A stretch of 64,000 nucleotides of DNA, taken from positions 1-64,000 of the forward strand of contig JALOAD010000015.1 in NCBI GenBank assembly GCA_023228995.1, read 5' to 3'. The stretch's first letter is position 1. The number at the start of each line of letters is the position of its first letter. Below the pieces are notes generated by a model. It was not told the DNA's origin. It saw only the letters and a list, made by a program, of their open reading frames with translations, and ran no database searches. The position numbers and the translations under genes were made by a program. Below, piece after piece: positions 45,179 to 54,329 of this stretch. The stretch comes from JALOAD01 sp023228995 [NCBI: Candidatus Muiribacterium halophilum]. GTDB taxonomy: Bacteria; Muiribacteriota; Muiribacteriia; Muiribacteriales.

Positions 45179-46380
45179 CAGTATCTCCCTGTTTGCGTCT
45201 TTTTAATTTTGTTTTCAAGAGTTTTGAGTAATTCATAAGCTCTGCTCTCAAAATCCAAAACTGAAGCTTTTCTTACAATTTCTTTAAAGTCTGAAATTTT
45301 TAAAAGCTTATAGTAACAATACCCTAAATAATAGTAAGCATTAATGTTCTTATTGTCAATTTTTATTGCATATTCAAAAAATTTTGAAGCCTGAACATAA
45401 TCTTCTTCAATTATTTTCTTTTTACCTAATATAAACATCTCAGGCGAAAAAACAAAAACTTTGTTAAAAAACGAATCACTAACATATACTTTCCCAGCAT
45501 TGTCTACCGTCACAAATTCAGGATTTTTTAGAATACCATTTCCAATTTCTGACATAAATATATTATTTTTATCAAACTTTTGAACTCTTCCATTGTATTT
45601 GTCACATATATAAACATTTTCAGAATTATCTCCAGCTATACCCGCTGGTCCTCTAAATTGAGTGGGATTTAATCCTCTTTCACCTATATAACCTTTAAAC
45701 CTATATTTATCATCTAATATTTCAACCCTATCATTTCCATAATTTGTTATAAGAATATCACCATCAGCTCTTACAAATATATCAAATGGCTGATCAAGAT
45801 TACCCGGTTCTCTACCACTTTTATTATATTCTTCATATAAATTCATATATCTATCAACAACTTTTATATTATCATTAAGTCTATCAGTTAAAAAAATATT
45901 ATATTTATCATCAATAAAACTTCCAGAAATCATAGAAAAATTCAAACCTCTAATACCAACATCTCCACCGTATTCAGCTAATATTTTACCATCTCTAAAT
46001 ATTATTTTAAATGAATAATTTCCAGTATCAGTAATAAGATATCTTTCTGTTCCAGGTATTTTTTGAATATCTGAAGGTTTTTTTAAAGCAGCATCTATAA
46101 TAAATAAAAATTTACCATCTTCAAAAACGCTTATTCTATTATTTTCTCTTTCAGCCACATACAAACGGTTATACCCGTCATGAGCTACTCCTGTTGGATA
46201 ATATAACTGACCTTCTTTATTTCCTTTTTCACCATAAGTTGCGGTATGATGATAATAATTTGCATTAAAATTGTTTTCTATATTAATATATTTATAATCA
46301 TCTATAAGTTCGGTAAGTGGAAATGAAAATCCTGTAATAAAAAATATAAAAATATAGAAACATAATATTAATTTTCTCAT
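45178..46380 (-). CDS. Exported NHL-repeat beta-propeller protein with TPR tail
   Basis: About 400 residues from the ATG at 46380, chosen because it begins a clear signal peptide (MRKLILCFYIFIFFITGFSF). Longer starts up to 46488 would add a polar N terminus. Six-blade NHL-type repeats follow (YYPTGVAHDGYNRLYVAERENNRISVF, PFDIFVRADGDILITNYGNDRVEIL, PAGIAGDNSENVYICDKYNGRVQKF). A C-terminal TPR pair ends the protein (INAYYYLGYCYYKLLKISDF). Probably periplasmic or surface-bound. It is first in the pil operon, so a link to pilus or envelope function is possible but only positional. Confidence 0.78.
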   Translation of the reverse strand: MRKLILCFYIFIFFITGFSFPLTELIDDYKYINIENNFNANYYHHTATYGEKGNKEGQLYYPTGVAHDGYNRLYVAERENNRISVFEDGKFLFIIDAALKKPSDIQKIPGTERYLITDTGNYSFKIIFRDGKILAEYGGDVGIRGLNFSMISGSFIDDKYNIFLTDRLNDNIKVVDRYMNLYEEYNKSGREPGNLDQPFDIFVRADGDILITNYGNDRVEILDDKYRFKGYIGERGLNPTQFRGPAGIAGDNSENVYICDKYNGRVQKFDKNNIFMSEIGNGILKNPEFVTVDNAGKVYVSDSFFNKVFVFSPEMFILGKKKIIEEDYVQASKFFEYAIKIDNKNINAYYYLGYCYYKLLKISDFKEIVRKASVLDFESRAYELLKTLENKIKKTQTGRY

Positions 46381-46442
46381 AAGTCTATTTTCGGTTATAA
46401 ATATATTATTGTTAAGTTTATTGGATGCTTTTATAACATTCC

Positions 46443-46471
46443 TTGTATAACTCATGTTATTATTGTAATAT
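46443..46471 (+). promoter_or_regulatory. Promoter of the nitrilase-family gene
   Basis: TTGTAT (46443-46448), 17-bp spacer, TAATAT (46466-46471), followed by AAGGAG ahead of the ATG at 46515. It lies in the divergent gap between the NHL and nitrilase genes. Confidence 0.5.
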
Positions 46472-46514
46472 TTAATCATAGAATTCAAATGATTTTTTTA
46501 TAAAGGAGTTTTTT

Positions 46515-47306
46515 ATGAAAGTAGGATATATTCAAAACAACCCTGAATTTGGAAATATTAAAAAAAATGTAGACAATATCTATAATAAACTTGAAAATAT
46601 AAATAACACCCTTATAGTACTTCCTGAATTATTTGCTAGCGGTTACAATTTTACCGACATTTCAGAAGTAAAAGCATTAAGTTCACAAAAAGATAAAGGT
46701 TATATATGGGAAGCTCTTTCTCATATATCAAAAAAAAATAACATTACAATTGTATATGGTTTTGCTGAAAAAGATATAGATAAATTCTTCAATTCATGTA
46801 ATATAATAGAAAAAGGAAAATTATTATCAACATACAGAAAATCTCATCTTTTTTATAAAGAAAAATTATTTTTTTCCAAAGGAGATTCACTTCTTGAACC
46901 TGTTAAATTATCTAACGGTGTAAATATTGGCCTTATGATATGTTTTGACTGGATATTTCCTGAAACTGCAAGAACTCTCGCTCTTAATGGTGCTCATATT
47001 ATAGCCCACTGTACAAATCTTGTTCTTCCGTTTTGTCCTGATGCAACTATTACAAGATGTATTGAAAACAAAGTCTTCACAATACTTTCAAATAGAATAG
47101 GAAATGAAAACAGAGGAAATAATAATCATACATTTATAGGATTAAGCGAAATAGTCAATCCAAACGGAAGTATAATAAACAGGTCATCAAAAGACAAAGA
47201 AGATTTATTTGTAACCGAAATAAATCCTTTTGAAGCTGAAAACAAAGAAATCAATAATTTTAATAATTTATTTGAAGATAGAAGAACTGATTTGTATTTT
47301 GAATAA
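46515..47306 (+). CDS. Carbon-nitrogen hydrolase (nitrilase superfamily)
   Basis: A 263-residue nitrilase-superfamily protein with the full catalytic set: Glu in LPELFASGY near 38, Lys in YRKSHLF near 111, Cys in LMICFDWIFPE near 145. It hydrolyses an amide, probably a small omega-amide or carbamoyl compound. The closest groups by feel are the omega-amidase/N-carbamoylputrescine amidase type, but substrate is not decidable. SD AAAGGAG lies 6 nt before the ATG. Single gene. Confidence 0.88.
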   Translation: MKVGYIQNNPEFGNIKKNVDNIYNKLENINNTLIVLPELFASGYNFTDISEVKALSSQKDKGYIWEALSHISKKNNITIVYGFAEKDIDKFFNSCNIIEKGKLLSTYRKSHLFYKEKLFFSKGDSLLEPVKLSNGVNIGLMICFDWIFPETARTLALNGAHIIAHCTNLVLPFCPDATITRCIENKVFTILSNRIGNENRGNNNHTFIGLSEIVNPNGSIINRSSKDKEDLFVTEINPFEAENKEINNFNNLFEDRRTDLYFE

Positions 47307-47368
47307 GAGTTAAATAGCGAGATGGTGAAGTGGTGAAATAGTTAAAGCTTTAAATCCATTTCGCTAAT

Positions 47369-47391
47369 CAAAATATTCAGTGAATATTTTG
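47369..47391. terminator. Bidirectional terminator-like palindrome between convergent genes
   Basis: CAAAATATTCA-G-TGAATATTTTG is a perfect 11-bp inverted repeat followed by TTTT. A second perfect dyad, ATGTTCA-T-TGAACAT, lies at 47396-47410. Position between the nitrilase gene (+) and the histidine kinase gene (-) fits a terminator. The two dyads share a TTCA-N-TGAA core, so a binding site is also possible. Confidence 0.45.
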
Positions 47392-47416
47392 TTTTATGTT
47401 CATTGAACATTTTGAC

Positions 47417-47466
47417 CTTTAACCCTTTAACCCTTTAACTATTTAACCCTTTAACTATTTAACTAT
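47417..47466. repeat. CTTTAAC heptamer tandem repeat
   Basis: Units of the kind CTTTAACC and TATTTAA run up to and a few codons into the 3' end of the hybrid histidine kinase gene. The tract codes for its last residues and the TAG stop at 47455-47457. A related tract is at 23650-23688. Confidence 0.7.
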
Positions 47467-50400
47467 TTTTATTGCTTTTATCGCTTCACTTAAATCATTT
47501 AGAGTAAAAGGTTTATTTACAATTGAAGAAAAGCCATATTTTCTATAATTTTCAGCAATATCGTTTTGTGAATAACCACTTGCTACAATAACTTTTATAT
47601 TTTTATCAATATGCAATAATTCTTTCATAGTCTCAACACCACCAAGACCACCTTTTATAGTAAGATCCATTACAGCAAAATCAAATCTTAAACCAGCTTT
47701 ATATTTTGCAATAAGTTCCTCTCCTTTTTCACATTCTTCAACCTCATAACCAAGCTCTTCAAGCATATATTTTATAACTTCTCTTACATCCTGTTCATCA
47801 TCCATTACAACAACTCTTCCCTTGCCTTTGACAAGAATTTCATTTTCATAATTTTTTTCTTTTATAATCCCCTCAATTACAGCTGGAAGAAATATATCAA
47901 ATCTTGTTCCTTGATTTTTTTCAGAAAAAACTTCAATAAATCCTTCATGATTTTTTACAATTGCAAGAACTGATGCAAGACCTAATCCTGTACCTTCTTT
48001 TTTGGTTGTAAAATAAGGATCAAATATTCTTGAAATATCATTTTTTTCAATTCCATTTCCAGTATCTTTTACTGATATTTTAACAAAATTTCCCGATTTC
48101 CCACCTTCATTAAAAAGCGCCTGATTTGTAGCTCCAAGATATACATTTCCTCCATCTAACATAGCTTGACAAGAATTAATAATCACATTATTTATCACCT
48201 GTTTTATCTTTCCGATATCTGCTTCAATATTCCATAATTTATCTTCTATATCAAGTACAAGCCTATTATTTGTACCTCTAATTGAAAACTCAGCTGTATC
48301 TTTTATTGCTTTTTTAAGATTTATAAGTTCTTTGTTAGGAGTTTCTCTCTTTGCAAAAGTAAGAAGCTGCATTGTAAGTTCCTTTGCATTCATACATGCA
48401 TTTTCAGCATTTTTTAAATGTTGATATATTTTTTCATTTTTATTGAAATTTTTTTCAACAATTGAAATATTTCCTAAAACACTTGTTAAAATATTGTTAA
48501 AATCATGAGCTATTCCTGCGGCAAAAAGTCCAATTGATTCAAGTTTTTGAAGATTAATCATTTCTTCTTCTATCTTTTTTTCAACCCTTATATCTCTAAA
48601 AGCAATTACTGCACCATTTACTTTACCTAAATTGTTAAATGTAGGTGCGATATTCATATAAATTGGGATATTTTCTGGACCTATTGTAATATTTTTAATT
48701 ATTTTGTTATTTTTTTCTGTAGTAACAACTTTTAAAATAGGATTATACTCATTATTATTTAATTTTATATTGCATATACTTATGTTTTTCCCTATTGAAA
48801 CATCACCTTTGGATTTTATAATATTTTGTGCAATTTTATTTATTAAGAGAATATTTCCTTTTTTATCAGTATTTATAACTCCCTCTTCTATTGAATTTAT
48901 TGTAACAATTATTCTTTCTTGTTCTTCATAAAGTTCTCTTTCCATTCTTCGCTCTTCTGTAATATCAACTCCTATAAATATTATATTGTCATTATCAATA
49001 GGAGAAAGCATTATCAAAAGTTGTTTATCATAATTATTATCATAAGGAGTGAATAATATTTCTCTTATAAATATTTTCCCAGATAATATTTTATCTTTTA
49101 CATGCTGAATCTCATTTTTATCTAAATTTTTCCAGAAAGTAAAAAGATCAATATCAGAAAAATCATTTTGTGAAAGTCCTGAAACCCAAGAAAACTTTCT
49201 ATTCATCTCAAGAAACCTGAATTTTTTATCAAGAAGACCAATCATATTTGGAGAATTTTCAAAAAGAGTTCTGTATTTTTTCTCAGAACCGATAACTGAT
49301 CTTATATATGAATATTCCTTTCTCAAAAAATCAAATAAAATTAAAAGAATAACAAAAAGTATAATTATAAATATATAACTAAAATTTCTATAATTTGTAA
49401 CAAGAGAATTATTAGCAAGAAAAATAACTTTCCAATTAGCATATTTCAAATTTGCTTCTTCCATATAATAAGTGAAACCATTTAATTTAACATTTTTATG
49501 ATTTATTTGTGAAAATAAACTTGTATTTTTTAAACCTTCAAACTGTCTTGAATCAACAATATTATTAAAATCATATTCATCTAACTCTTTAATAACTTTT
49601 AGAACATATTCTTTATTATTACTCATAAGTATTACACCTAAATCATTTACAATAAAAATAGGATTTTCATCAGGAATTATACTTTCAACTATATCAAGAT
49701 TTTTTTTAATAACAGCAACTCCCTTTATTTCACCATCTTTCTTAAAAGGAAAACTTGTATAAAAACCTCGTTCATTTGTTGTAATTCCAACAGCAAAGTA
49801 GTATGTAATAATACCTTCCATAGCTGTTTTAAAATAATTTCTAAAACTATAATTATAACCTAAAATTGATGTTGTAGAATCTCGATTTGAAGACACAACA
49901 GTATTCCCATTTTTATCCATAACATAAACTACAGAAGCTTTAAGAATATCAAAATACCTATCAACAATAATATTACTTTTTAAATAATCCTCTTGCTTTT
50001 TTTCATCAAGATAATCAAAAATAATATCTTCTTCCGCAAGAAGTCTAACTCCTTTCATATAAATCTCGAGATTATCATTTAATACTTTTGATATTTCACG
50101 ACTTTTAAATTTTGCATCTTTAATAAGAATGTTTTCAGCAATATTCTCAGATATATTTATAATAAAAACAGATATAATAATCAATATTACAATGCTGGAT
50201 AAAAAAGATATCCATATTATCTTTTTATTGAAAACATTATCTTTTTTATTATAAATTTTTTGTAAAATATATAAAAAAACTCCTAAAGAAATAAATAATA
50301 AACTATATAACGATATAACTGATATATCTACAATTAATCTTAATGTTGACGCTAAAGCAATTAACAAAAAAAATAAATATATATTTTTTTCAGGATTTTT

Positions 50401-50823
50401 TTTATTTATCTTTTTCATAAAAAACGGAATACTTGAATTAACAATAGTGAATATTGACAATATAAAAACAAAATTGTTATTTAAAAAAACAGAGAAAACT
50501 TTTGAAAACAGATAAAGTAAAGAAAATAAAAGAAAAAATACAATAAAAATATTTCTTCTTAAATATGGTTTTAAATAATAAAGAGCTAAAAATATACTCA
50601 AACTTATAATTAAAAATATTTGAATTTCAATTACAATTCCAACGATTTTAGAATTCATATTAAAAGCTTCTAATAACTTATATGAAGCAAAAATAAATAC
50701 AATAAAAGAAGAAAATCTTATATGAGAATTTTTTTTAAGTTTTAATAAGTAAGAAATTATTAAAAATAATATCCCTATAGAAAAATTATAATATACTATA
50801 TTTTCAGAAATAATATTATTCAT
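47455..50823 (-). CDS. Hybrid sensor histidine kinase (7TM, extracytoplasmic sensor, PAS, receiver)
   Basis: A 1122-residue protein. About seven membrane helices fill residues 1-215. An extracytoplasmic dCACHE-like sensor lies between the last of them and a helix near 485 (VYVMDKNGNTVVSSN). Two PAS domains follow (YRTLFENSPNMIGLLDKKFRF near 520; INSIEEGVINTDKKGNI near 630). The HisKA domain has phospho-acceptor His773 in GIAHDFNNI. The ATPase domain has NNVIINSCQAM, DTGNGI and GTGLGLASV. The C-terminal receiver begins VVVMDDEQDVREV and has VMDLTIKGG. No separate response regulator is adjacent. Confidence 0.93.
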   Translation of the reverse strand: MNNIISENIVYYNFSIGILFLIISYLLKLKKNSHIRFSSFIVFIFASYKLLEAFNMNSKIVGIVIEIQIFLIISLSIFLALYYLKPYLRRNIFIVFFLLFSLLYLFSKVFSVFLNNNFVFILSIFTIVNSSIPFFMKKINKKNPEKNIYLFFLLIALASTLRLIVDISVISLYSLLFISLGVFLYILQKIYNKKDNVFNKKIIWISFLSSIVILIIISVFIINISENIAENILIKDAKFKSREISKVLNDNLEIYMKGVRLLAEEDIIFDYLDEKKQEDYLKSNIIVDRYFDILKASVVYVMDKNGNTVVSSNRDSTTSILGYNYSFRNYFKTAMEGIITYYFAVGITTNERGFYTSFPFKKDGEIKGVAVIKKNLDIVESIIPDENPIFIVNDLGVILMSNNKEYVLKVIKELDEYDFNNIVDSRQFEGLKNTSLFSQINHKNVKLNGFTYYMEEANLKYANWKVIFLANNSLVTNYRNFSYIFIIILFVILLILFDFLRKEYSYIRSVIGSEKKYRTLFENSPNMIGLLDKKFRFLEMNRKFSWVSGLSQNDFSDIDLFTFWKNLDKNEIQHVKDKILSGKIFIREILFTPYDNNYDKQLLIMLSPIDNDNIIFIGVDITEERRMERELYEEQERIIVTINSIEEGVINTDKKGNILLINKIAQNIIKSKGDVSIGKNISICNIKLNNNEYNPILKVVTTEKNNKIIKNITIGPENIPIYMNIAPTFNNLGKVNGAVIAFRDIRVEKKIEEEMINLQKLESIGLFAAGIAHDFNNILTSVLGNISIVEKNFNKNEKIYQHLKNAENACMNAKELTMQLLTFAKRETPNKELINLKKAIKDTAEFSIRGTNNRLVLDIEDKLWNIEADIGKIKQVINNVIINSCQAMLDGGNVYLGATNQALFNEGGKSGNFVKISVKDTGNGIEKNDISRIFDPYFTTKKEGTGLGLASVLAIVKNHEGFIEVFSEKNQGTRFDIFLPAVIEGIIKEKNYENEILVKGKGRVVVMDDEQDVREVIKYMLEELGYEVEECEKGEELIAKYKAGLRFDFAVMDLTIKGGLGGVETMKELLHIDKNIKVIVASGYSQNDIAENYRKYGFSSIVNKPFTLNDLSEAIKAIKIVK

Positions 50824-50850
50824 TAAATTATTATAACATAACTGTTTATA

Positions 50851-51999
50851 CTATTGCTTAAAGTTTTTTTTATAAATATAAAATTTATTGTCTGATATTT
50901 GTTCTTGAAATATTATTTTTTCATCATCAAATAACAGATTATTAAGACTTGCAGGTAAAATATTTCCATAACAAAAAACCGGTTTTTCTTTATCTTTTAA
51001 ATCGTAAACAAATAAATAATCTCTACTATTATTAGAACATATAAATCCAAAATAATTATTGTTAATAGCATAATCTTGTATTTTATATAAATTGTTAAAT
51101 GAATTTAATAAATTAAAACTCAATCCATTATTTTCGCTCTTATATAAACTAAGCAATTTATTATTATCGATTACTATATATAAATTACCACCACTTTCAA
51201 ATATATGTTTTTCTCCATCAGTTAAAGTATTTATAACTGGTTTTTTTACAAATGTTCTACCATTATTATAGCTAAAAAAACTAAAACAAGAATTATCTTT
51301 TATAAATGAAAAAGATAAAATGTTTTTTACAGAACTTAAAGCTATGTTTTTAATATCATCAATTTTTTCAAATTCTATAAAATTAGAATATATATTATTC
51401 AAATCTTTGTCAGCAACACTTATATAAATACCTTTTCTTTCATCAATAAATGATTTTTTAGTAGCATCAACTTCATAAAGAGTATGATCTTGTTTTTGAA
51501 CAATATTACTATCTTTATATTTTTCAATAATATGGTTTATTTTATTATTATATTCAAAATATATAGAAGGAGTCTTTTTTGACATTATAATATGCTTTTC
51601 ATCTATTAAATAATTATCAATATCCCAAAAAGGATTTGTATAAATACCAAAATATTCATCAAATGAATCAGAATATTTTATAAAAGATTTTTCTGCTTTT
51701 AAATCTTTTTTAGAAATAATTTCACATGCATAAGGTTTTTTTAATAAATTTATACATTTAGGAATTTCAAGTTTTTTTATATTAAAATCTTTTGTAACAA
51801 CATTTAATTTTATAATATTATACTTTTCATCAATAATAAATAAATTTTCATTATTTAAAGCTATATTAAAAAACCCCATATTTGATTCATAAGAGTAAAT
51901 TTTATGTATATCTGAGTATATATTAATATAATATGCTGAAAATATTGCTAGAATAAAAAAAATAAATAAAAGTACTAAAAATCGTTTATATTTTTTCAT
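50851..51999 (-). CDS. Membrane-anchored protein with Asp-box-like repeats, unknown function
   Basis: A 382-residue protein with one N-terminal membrane segment (residues 8-27) and an extracytoplasmic beta-rich remainder. Two motifs resemble Asp boxes of sialidase/BNR propellers (SxDxGxTF): SYNNGRTF and SENNGLSF, both with Asn for Asp. A beta-propeller is therefore likely. The SD is AGGAGAAG. It overlaps the cyclodeaminase-like gene by 14 nt and ends the BMC/radical SAM operon, 27 nt before the kinase gene. I recognise no family. Confidence 0.6.
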   Translation of the reverse strand: MKKYKRFLVLLFIFFILAIFSAYYINIYSDIHKIYSYESNMGFFNIALNNENLFIIDEKYNIIKLNVVTKDFNIKKLEIPKCINLLKKPYACEIISKKDLKAEKSFIKYSDSFDEYFGIYTNPFWDIDNYLIDEKHIIMSKKTPSIYFEYNNKINHIIEKYKDSNIVQKQDHTLYEVDATKKSFIDERKGIYISVADKDLNNIYSNFIEFEKIDDIKNIALSSVKNILSFSFIKDNSCFSFFSYNNGRTFVKKPVINTLTDGEKHIFESGGNLYIVIDNNKLLSLYKSENNGLSFNLLNSFNNLYKIQDYAINNNYFGFICSNNSRDYLFVYDLKDKEKPVFCYGNILPASLNNLLFDDEKIIFQEQISDNKFYIYKKNFKQ

Positions 52000-52576
52000 A
52001 ATTAAGCTTCTCCTTTATATTTTTATAAAATAAATTACTTTGTTTTTTTAAACAGTTCATTTTATTAGAGATTTTTCCTTTTAAAACAATACTATTTAGA
52101 AATTCAATATTAAATAATACATTATAACAACATGCATTTAAAGCACATTTCAAAAAATCAACTCCAGACATTATATCACATTCAGTATTATTAATATAAT
52201 TTTGTGTTATTTCTTCTGTTAAAGAAAATACAATTAAAATATTTTCTATAATTTCAAGAGGAATTTCACAACTTTCTAAAACAACTTTTTCTTTATACTC
52301 ATTTGAAAGTTCTTCAAATTTAAGAAATTTTTCAAAAATATAGCTATCTTTATTCATAAGAATAAACAAATTACCTTTTATTAAATCAAGTTTTTCAATA
52401 TAATTATAAAAAATATCTTTTACATTATCATTATTTTTTAAAATAATTACACAAGACATTCTTATTAGAGAAATACCTAAATTTGCAACATAACACGCTG
52501 AAGCTCCACCACCAGGTGGATTTTTAGAATTACCAACATTAAAAGCAAAATCAAAAAGATTCATTTTTTCAAGCAT
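51986..52576 (-). CDS. Cyclodeaminase/cyclohydrolase (FTCD C-terminal domain) family protein
   Basis: A 196-residue all-helical protein. PPGGGASACYVANLGISLIRM near residue 19 is the folate-binding loop of the formiminotetrahydrofolate cyclodeaminase family. The late motif CDIMSGVDFLKCALNACCYNV matches the conserved SDxxxGxxLxxAAxxGAxxNV region, with changes. Free-standing members act on methenyl- or formimino-tetrahydrofolate. It lies 9 nt after the second radical SAM gene, so it may supply or process one-carbon folates linked to lipoate-dependent glycine cleavage; this is inference. Unusually rich in Cys for the family. Confidence 0.75.
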   Translation of the reverse strand: MLEKMNLFDFAFNVGNSKNPPGGGASACYVANLGISLIRMSCVIILKNNDNVKDIFYNYIEKLDLIKGNLFILMNKDSYIFEKFLKFEELSNEYKEKVVLESCEIPLEIIENILIVFSLTEEITQNYINNTECDIMSGVDFLKCALNACCYNVLFNIEFLNSIVLKGKISNKMNCLKKQSNLFYKNIKEKLNYEKI

Positions 52577-52585
52577 ATAAAATCC

Positions 52586-53551
52586 TCAAATAAAAAATTC
52601 ATTTATTCTTTTGATTTCTTCATGGATTTCATTGTCTTTAGGCTTTCGTGGAAAATTATACCAATCACCAGTAACTTTTTCATTATAAAAAGGTCTATTA
52701 CAACCTTCGCAACCACTTGTTCTAAAAAACTCTCCATCCCCAAGAATTCCTGGAATTTTTTTATAATTTACTTTTTTTACAAAATTATTTTCATCAAAAA
52801 CAATATCATTAAATTCAATTTCTTTTTTCTTTAAAAGATAAAATATAGCCTGACATAATCTATAATATTTAATATCAGGGGATTTTTTTTCCTCTAAATA
52901 TCCTTTCTTTTTAATAGGAGTATAAGCAAAAAGACTTACATTAATTTGTTTTAAAAGAAAAGAGTTTATTAACGAGAAAAGTTCATAACTAGTCTCACCT
53001 AAACCAATAATCAAATGAGCAGATATTCTATCTGGAAATTTTTCAACAGATTCATATAAAAACTCAATATTTTTTTTAAAATTTTTATGTTTTATAAAGA
53101 AAAATTCTTTTTCTGAAGCTACATCTATTGCAATACCAATTCTATTAACACCACATTCAATAAACTTATACATAAGTTCTGGATAATTCATAAGATCTAT
53201 AGAAACATTTATATTTATATTAAATTTAATATTATCTCTTAAATATTTAATAATATTTAATGTCATAATTGAGGTTTTCTCAGATTTTGTAACTTGAATG
53301 CATATATTTTTAAATTTATAACCTTTTTTATTAAAAGCTTGAACAAAAGTATAAATATCGAATTCAGGCCACATTACTCTTGAAAGCCTTGTTTCGCCTT
53401 CAGATTGAGAACAAAACTCACAATTATTATTACATTTATCACCAAACATTAAATAAGCAGTAGTTGGATCAACAAGATTTTTAACCCTATTCAAACCAAG
53501 AACAGCTCCAGTTCCCTGAGATATTTTTATTTTATAAAACACAACATTCAT
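52586..53551 (-). CDS. Radical SAM protein, biotin-synthase-related (LipS1/LipS2-type lipoyl synthase component)
   Basis: A 321-residue radical SAM enzyme. The 4Fe-4S motif is CNNNCEFC (CxxxCxxC) near residue 43. The following LSRVMWPEF and the C-terminal GCEGCNRPFYNE with YNFPRKP are blocks I recall from the biotin-synthase-related family, now known to hold one half of the LipS1/LipS2 lipoyl synthase. The extra Cys pair near the C terminus could bind an auxiliary cluster or zinc. Start at the ATG at 53551; a TTG four codons upstream is less likely. It overlaps the other radical SAM gene by 20 nt. Which half (LipS1 or LipS2) I leave open. Confidence 0.75.
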   Translation of the reverse strand: MNVVFYKIKISQGTGAVLGLNRVKNLVDPTTAYLMFGDKCNNNCEFCSQSEGETRLSRVMWPEFDIYTFVQAFNKKGYKFKNICIQVTKSEKTSIMTLNIIKYLRDNIKFNININVSIDLMNYPELMYKFIECGVNRIGIAIDVASEKEFFFIKHKNFKKNIEFLYESVEKFPDRISAHLIIGLGETSYELFSLINSFLLKQINVSLFAYTPIKKKGYLEEKKSPDIKYYRLCQAIFYLLKKKEIEFNDIVFDENNFVKKVNYKKIPGILGDGEFFRTSGCEGCNRPFYNEKVTGDWYNFPRKPKDNEIHEEIKRINEFFI

Positions 53552-54329
53552 AACTATACTCAATTAAAAATTTATTTTCTAAAGCATATTTTTCAGCTTC
53601 TTTTGAAGGCATTACAATTTTATCAACACCAAGCTTTAAAGCTTCAATATCAAGCTTTCTTCTATAAATCCCACCAGGTCTCATACAACCAAGAGAAACA
53701 TTTTTAATTTTACTTTTTCCATACTTTATAATATCAAGAACATCTTCAATATTAGGCGATTTAAATAATGCAAAATCAGTATTTTTATTTACTATAAGAA
53801 CTAAAAAAACAATTTCATCAAATCTTTCAGATAAATAATCAATAGCTTGTTTTTCACCTAAAATTTCACCTTCATTCACTCCAATCATAACATGAGGAAC
53901 AACTCTTATTTTATTTTTTAAAAAATTATCAATAGAATGAGTAAAATCCTTTTGAGTAAAAAAATCACCATATATTCTTTTGATTGTTTCTTTATGAATT
54001 AAAAAATCAAAAGATACGCAATCTGCAATTTCTTTAAGCTTAATAAAATCAGAATTGTTTTTTATTATACCTGTATGAATATTTAATTTGATATTTTTAT
54101 TTTTTAAATCTAAAAGTTCATTAAAATGTTCTATAAAAGGAACACAACCTTTATCGTTCATACCACCGCTTACAAGTATAGAAGAATATTTATCATTTTT
54201 TATATCACTAATTTTTTTCATATTTATAAGATAATGTTTATTACAATAAGGACAATTAAGAAAACAATTTTTATTAGTAAGAGATATTGAAATAGTTTGT
54301 GAAGGTTTTACAAATTTAATATTATTCAC
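53532..54329 (-). CDS. Radical SAM protein, second LipS-type partner
   Basis: About 265 residues from GTG at 54329. Motif CFLNCPYC (CxxxCxxC) lies near residue 22. LGCMRPGGIYRRKLDIEALKLGVDKIVMPS near 215 matches, from memory, the uncharacterised biotin synthase homologue family that contains the LipS partner. I prefer the GTG start because it overlaps the BMC stop by 8 nt; an upstream ATG would run 95 nt into the BMC gene and translate its charged tail out of frame. A tail of three Cys residues (YECCVL plus preceding) ends the protein. It probably acts as a pair with the next gene. Confidence 0.72.
   Translation of the reverse strand: MNNIKFVKPSQTISISLTNKNCFLNCPYCNKHYLINMKKISDIKNDKYSSILVSGGMNDKGCVPFIEHFNELLDLKNKNIKLNIHTGIIKNNSDFIKLKEIADCVSFDFLIHKETIKRIYGDFFTQKDFTHSIDNFLKNKIRVVPHVMIGVNEGEILGEKQAIDYLSERFDEIVFLVLIVNKNTDFALFKSPNIEDVLDIIKYGKSKIKNVSLGCMRPGGIYRRKLDIEALKLGVDKIVMPSKEAEKYALENKFLIEYSYECCVL

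Noticed and set aside
46381-46488. N-terminal extension of the NHL protein
   Set aside because: The extension is polar, precedes a good signal peptide and overlaps the divergent promoter region of the nitrilase gene.
47417-47466. Telomere-like CCCTTTAA repeats
   Set aside because: The tract is about 50 bp, irregular, internal to the chromosome and reaches into a coding sequence. Simple slippage explains it.
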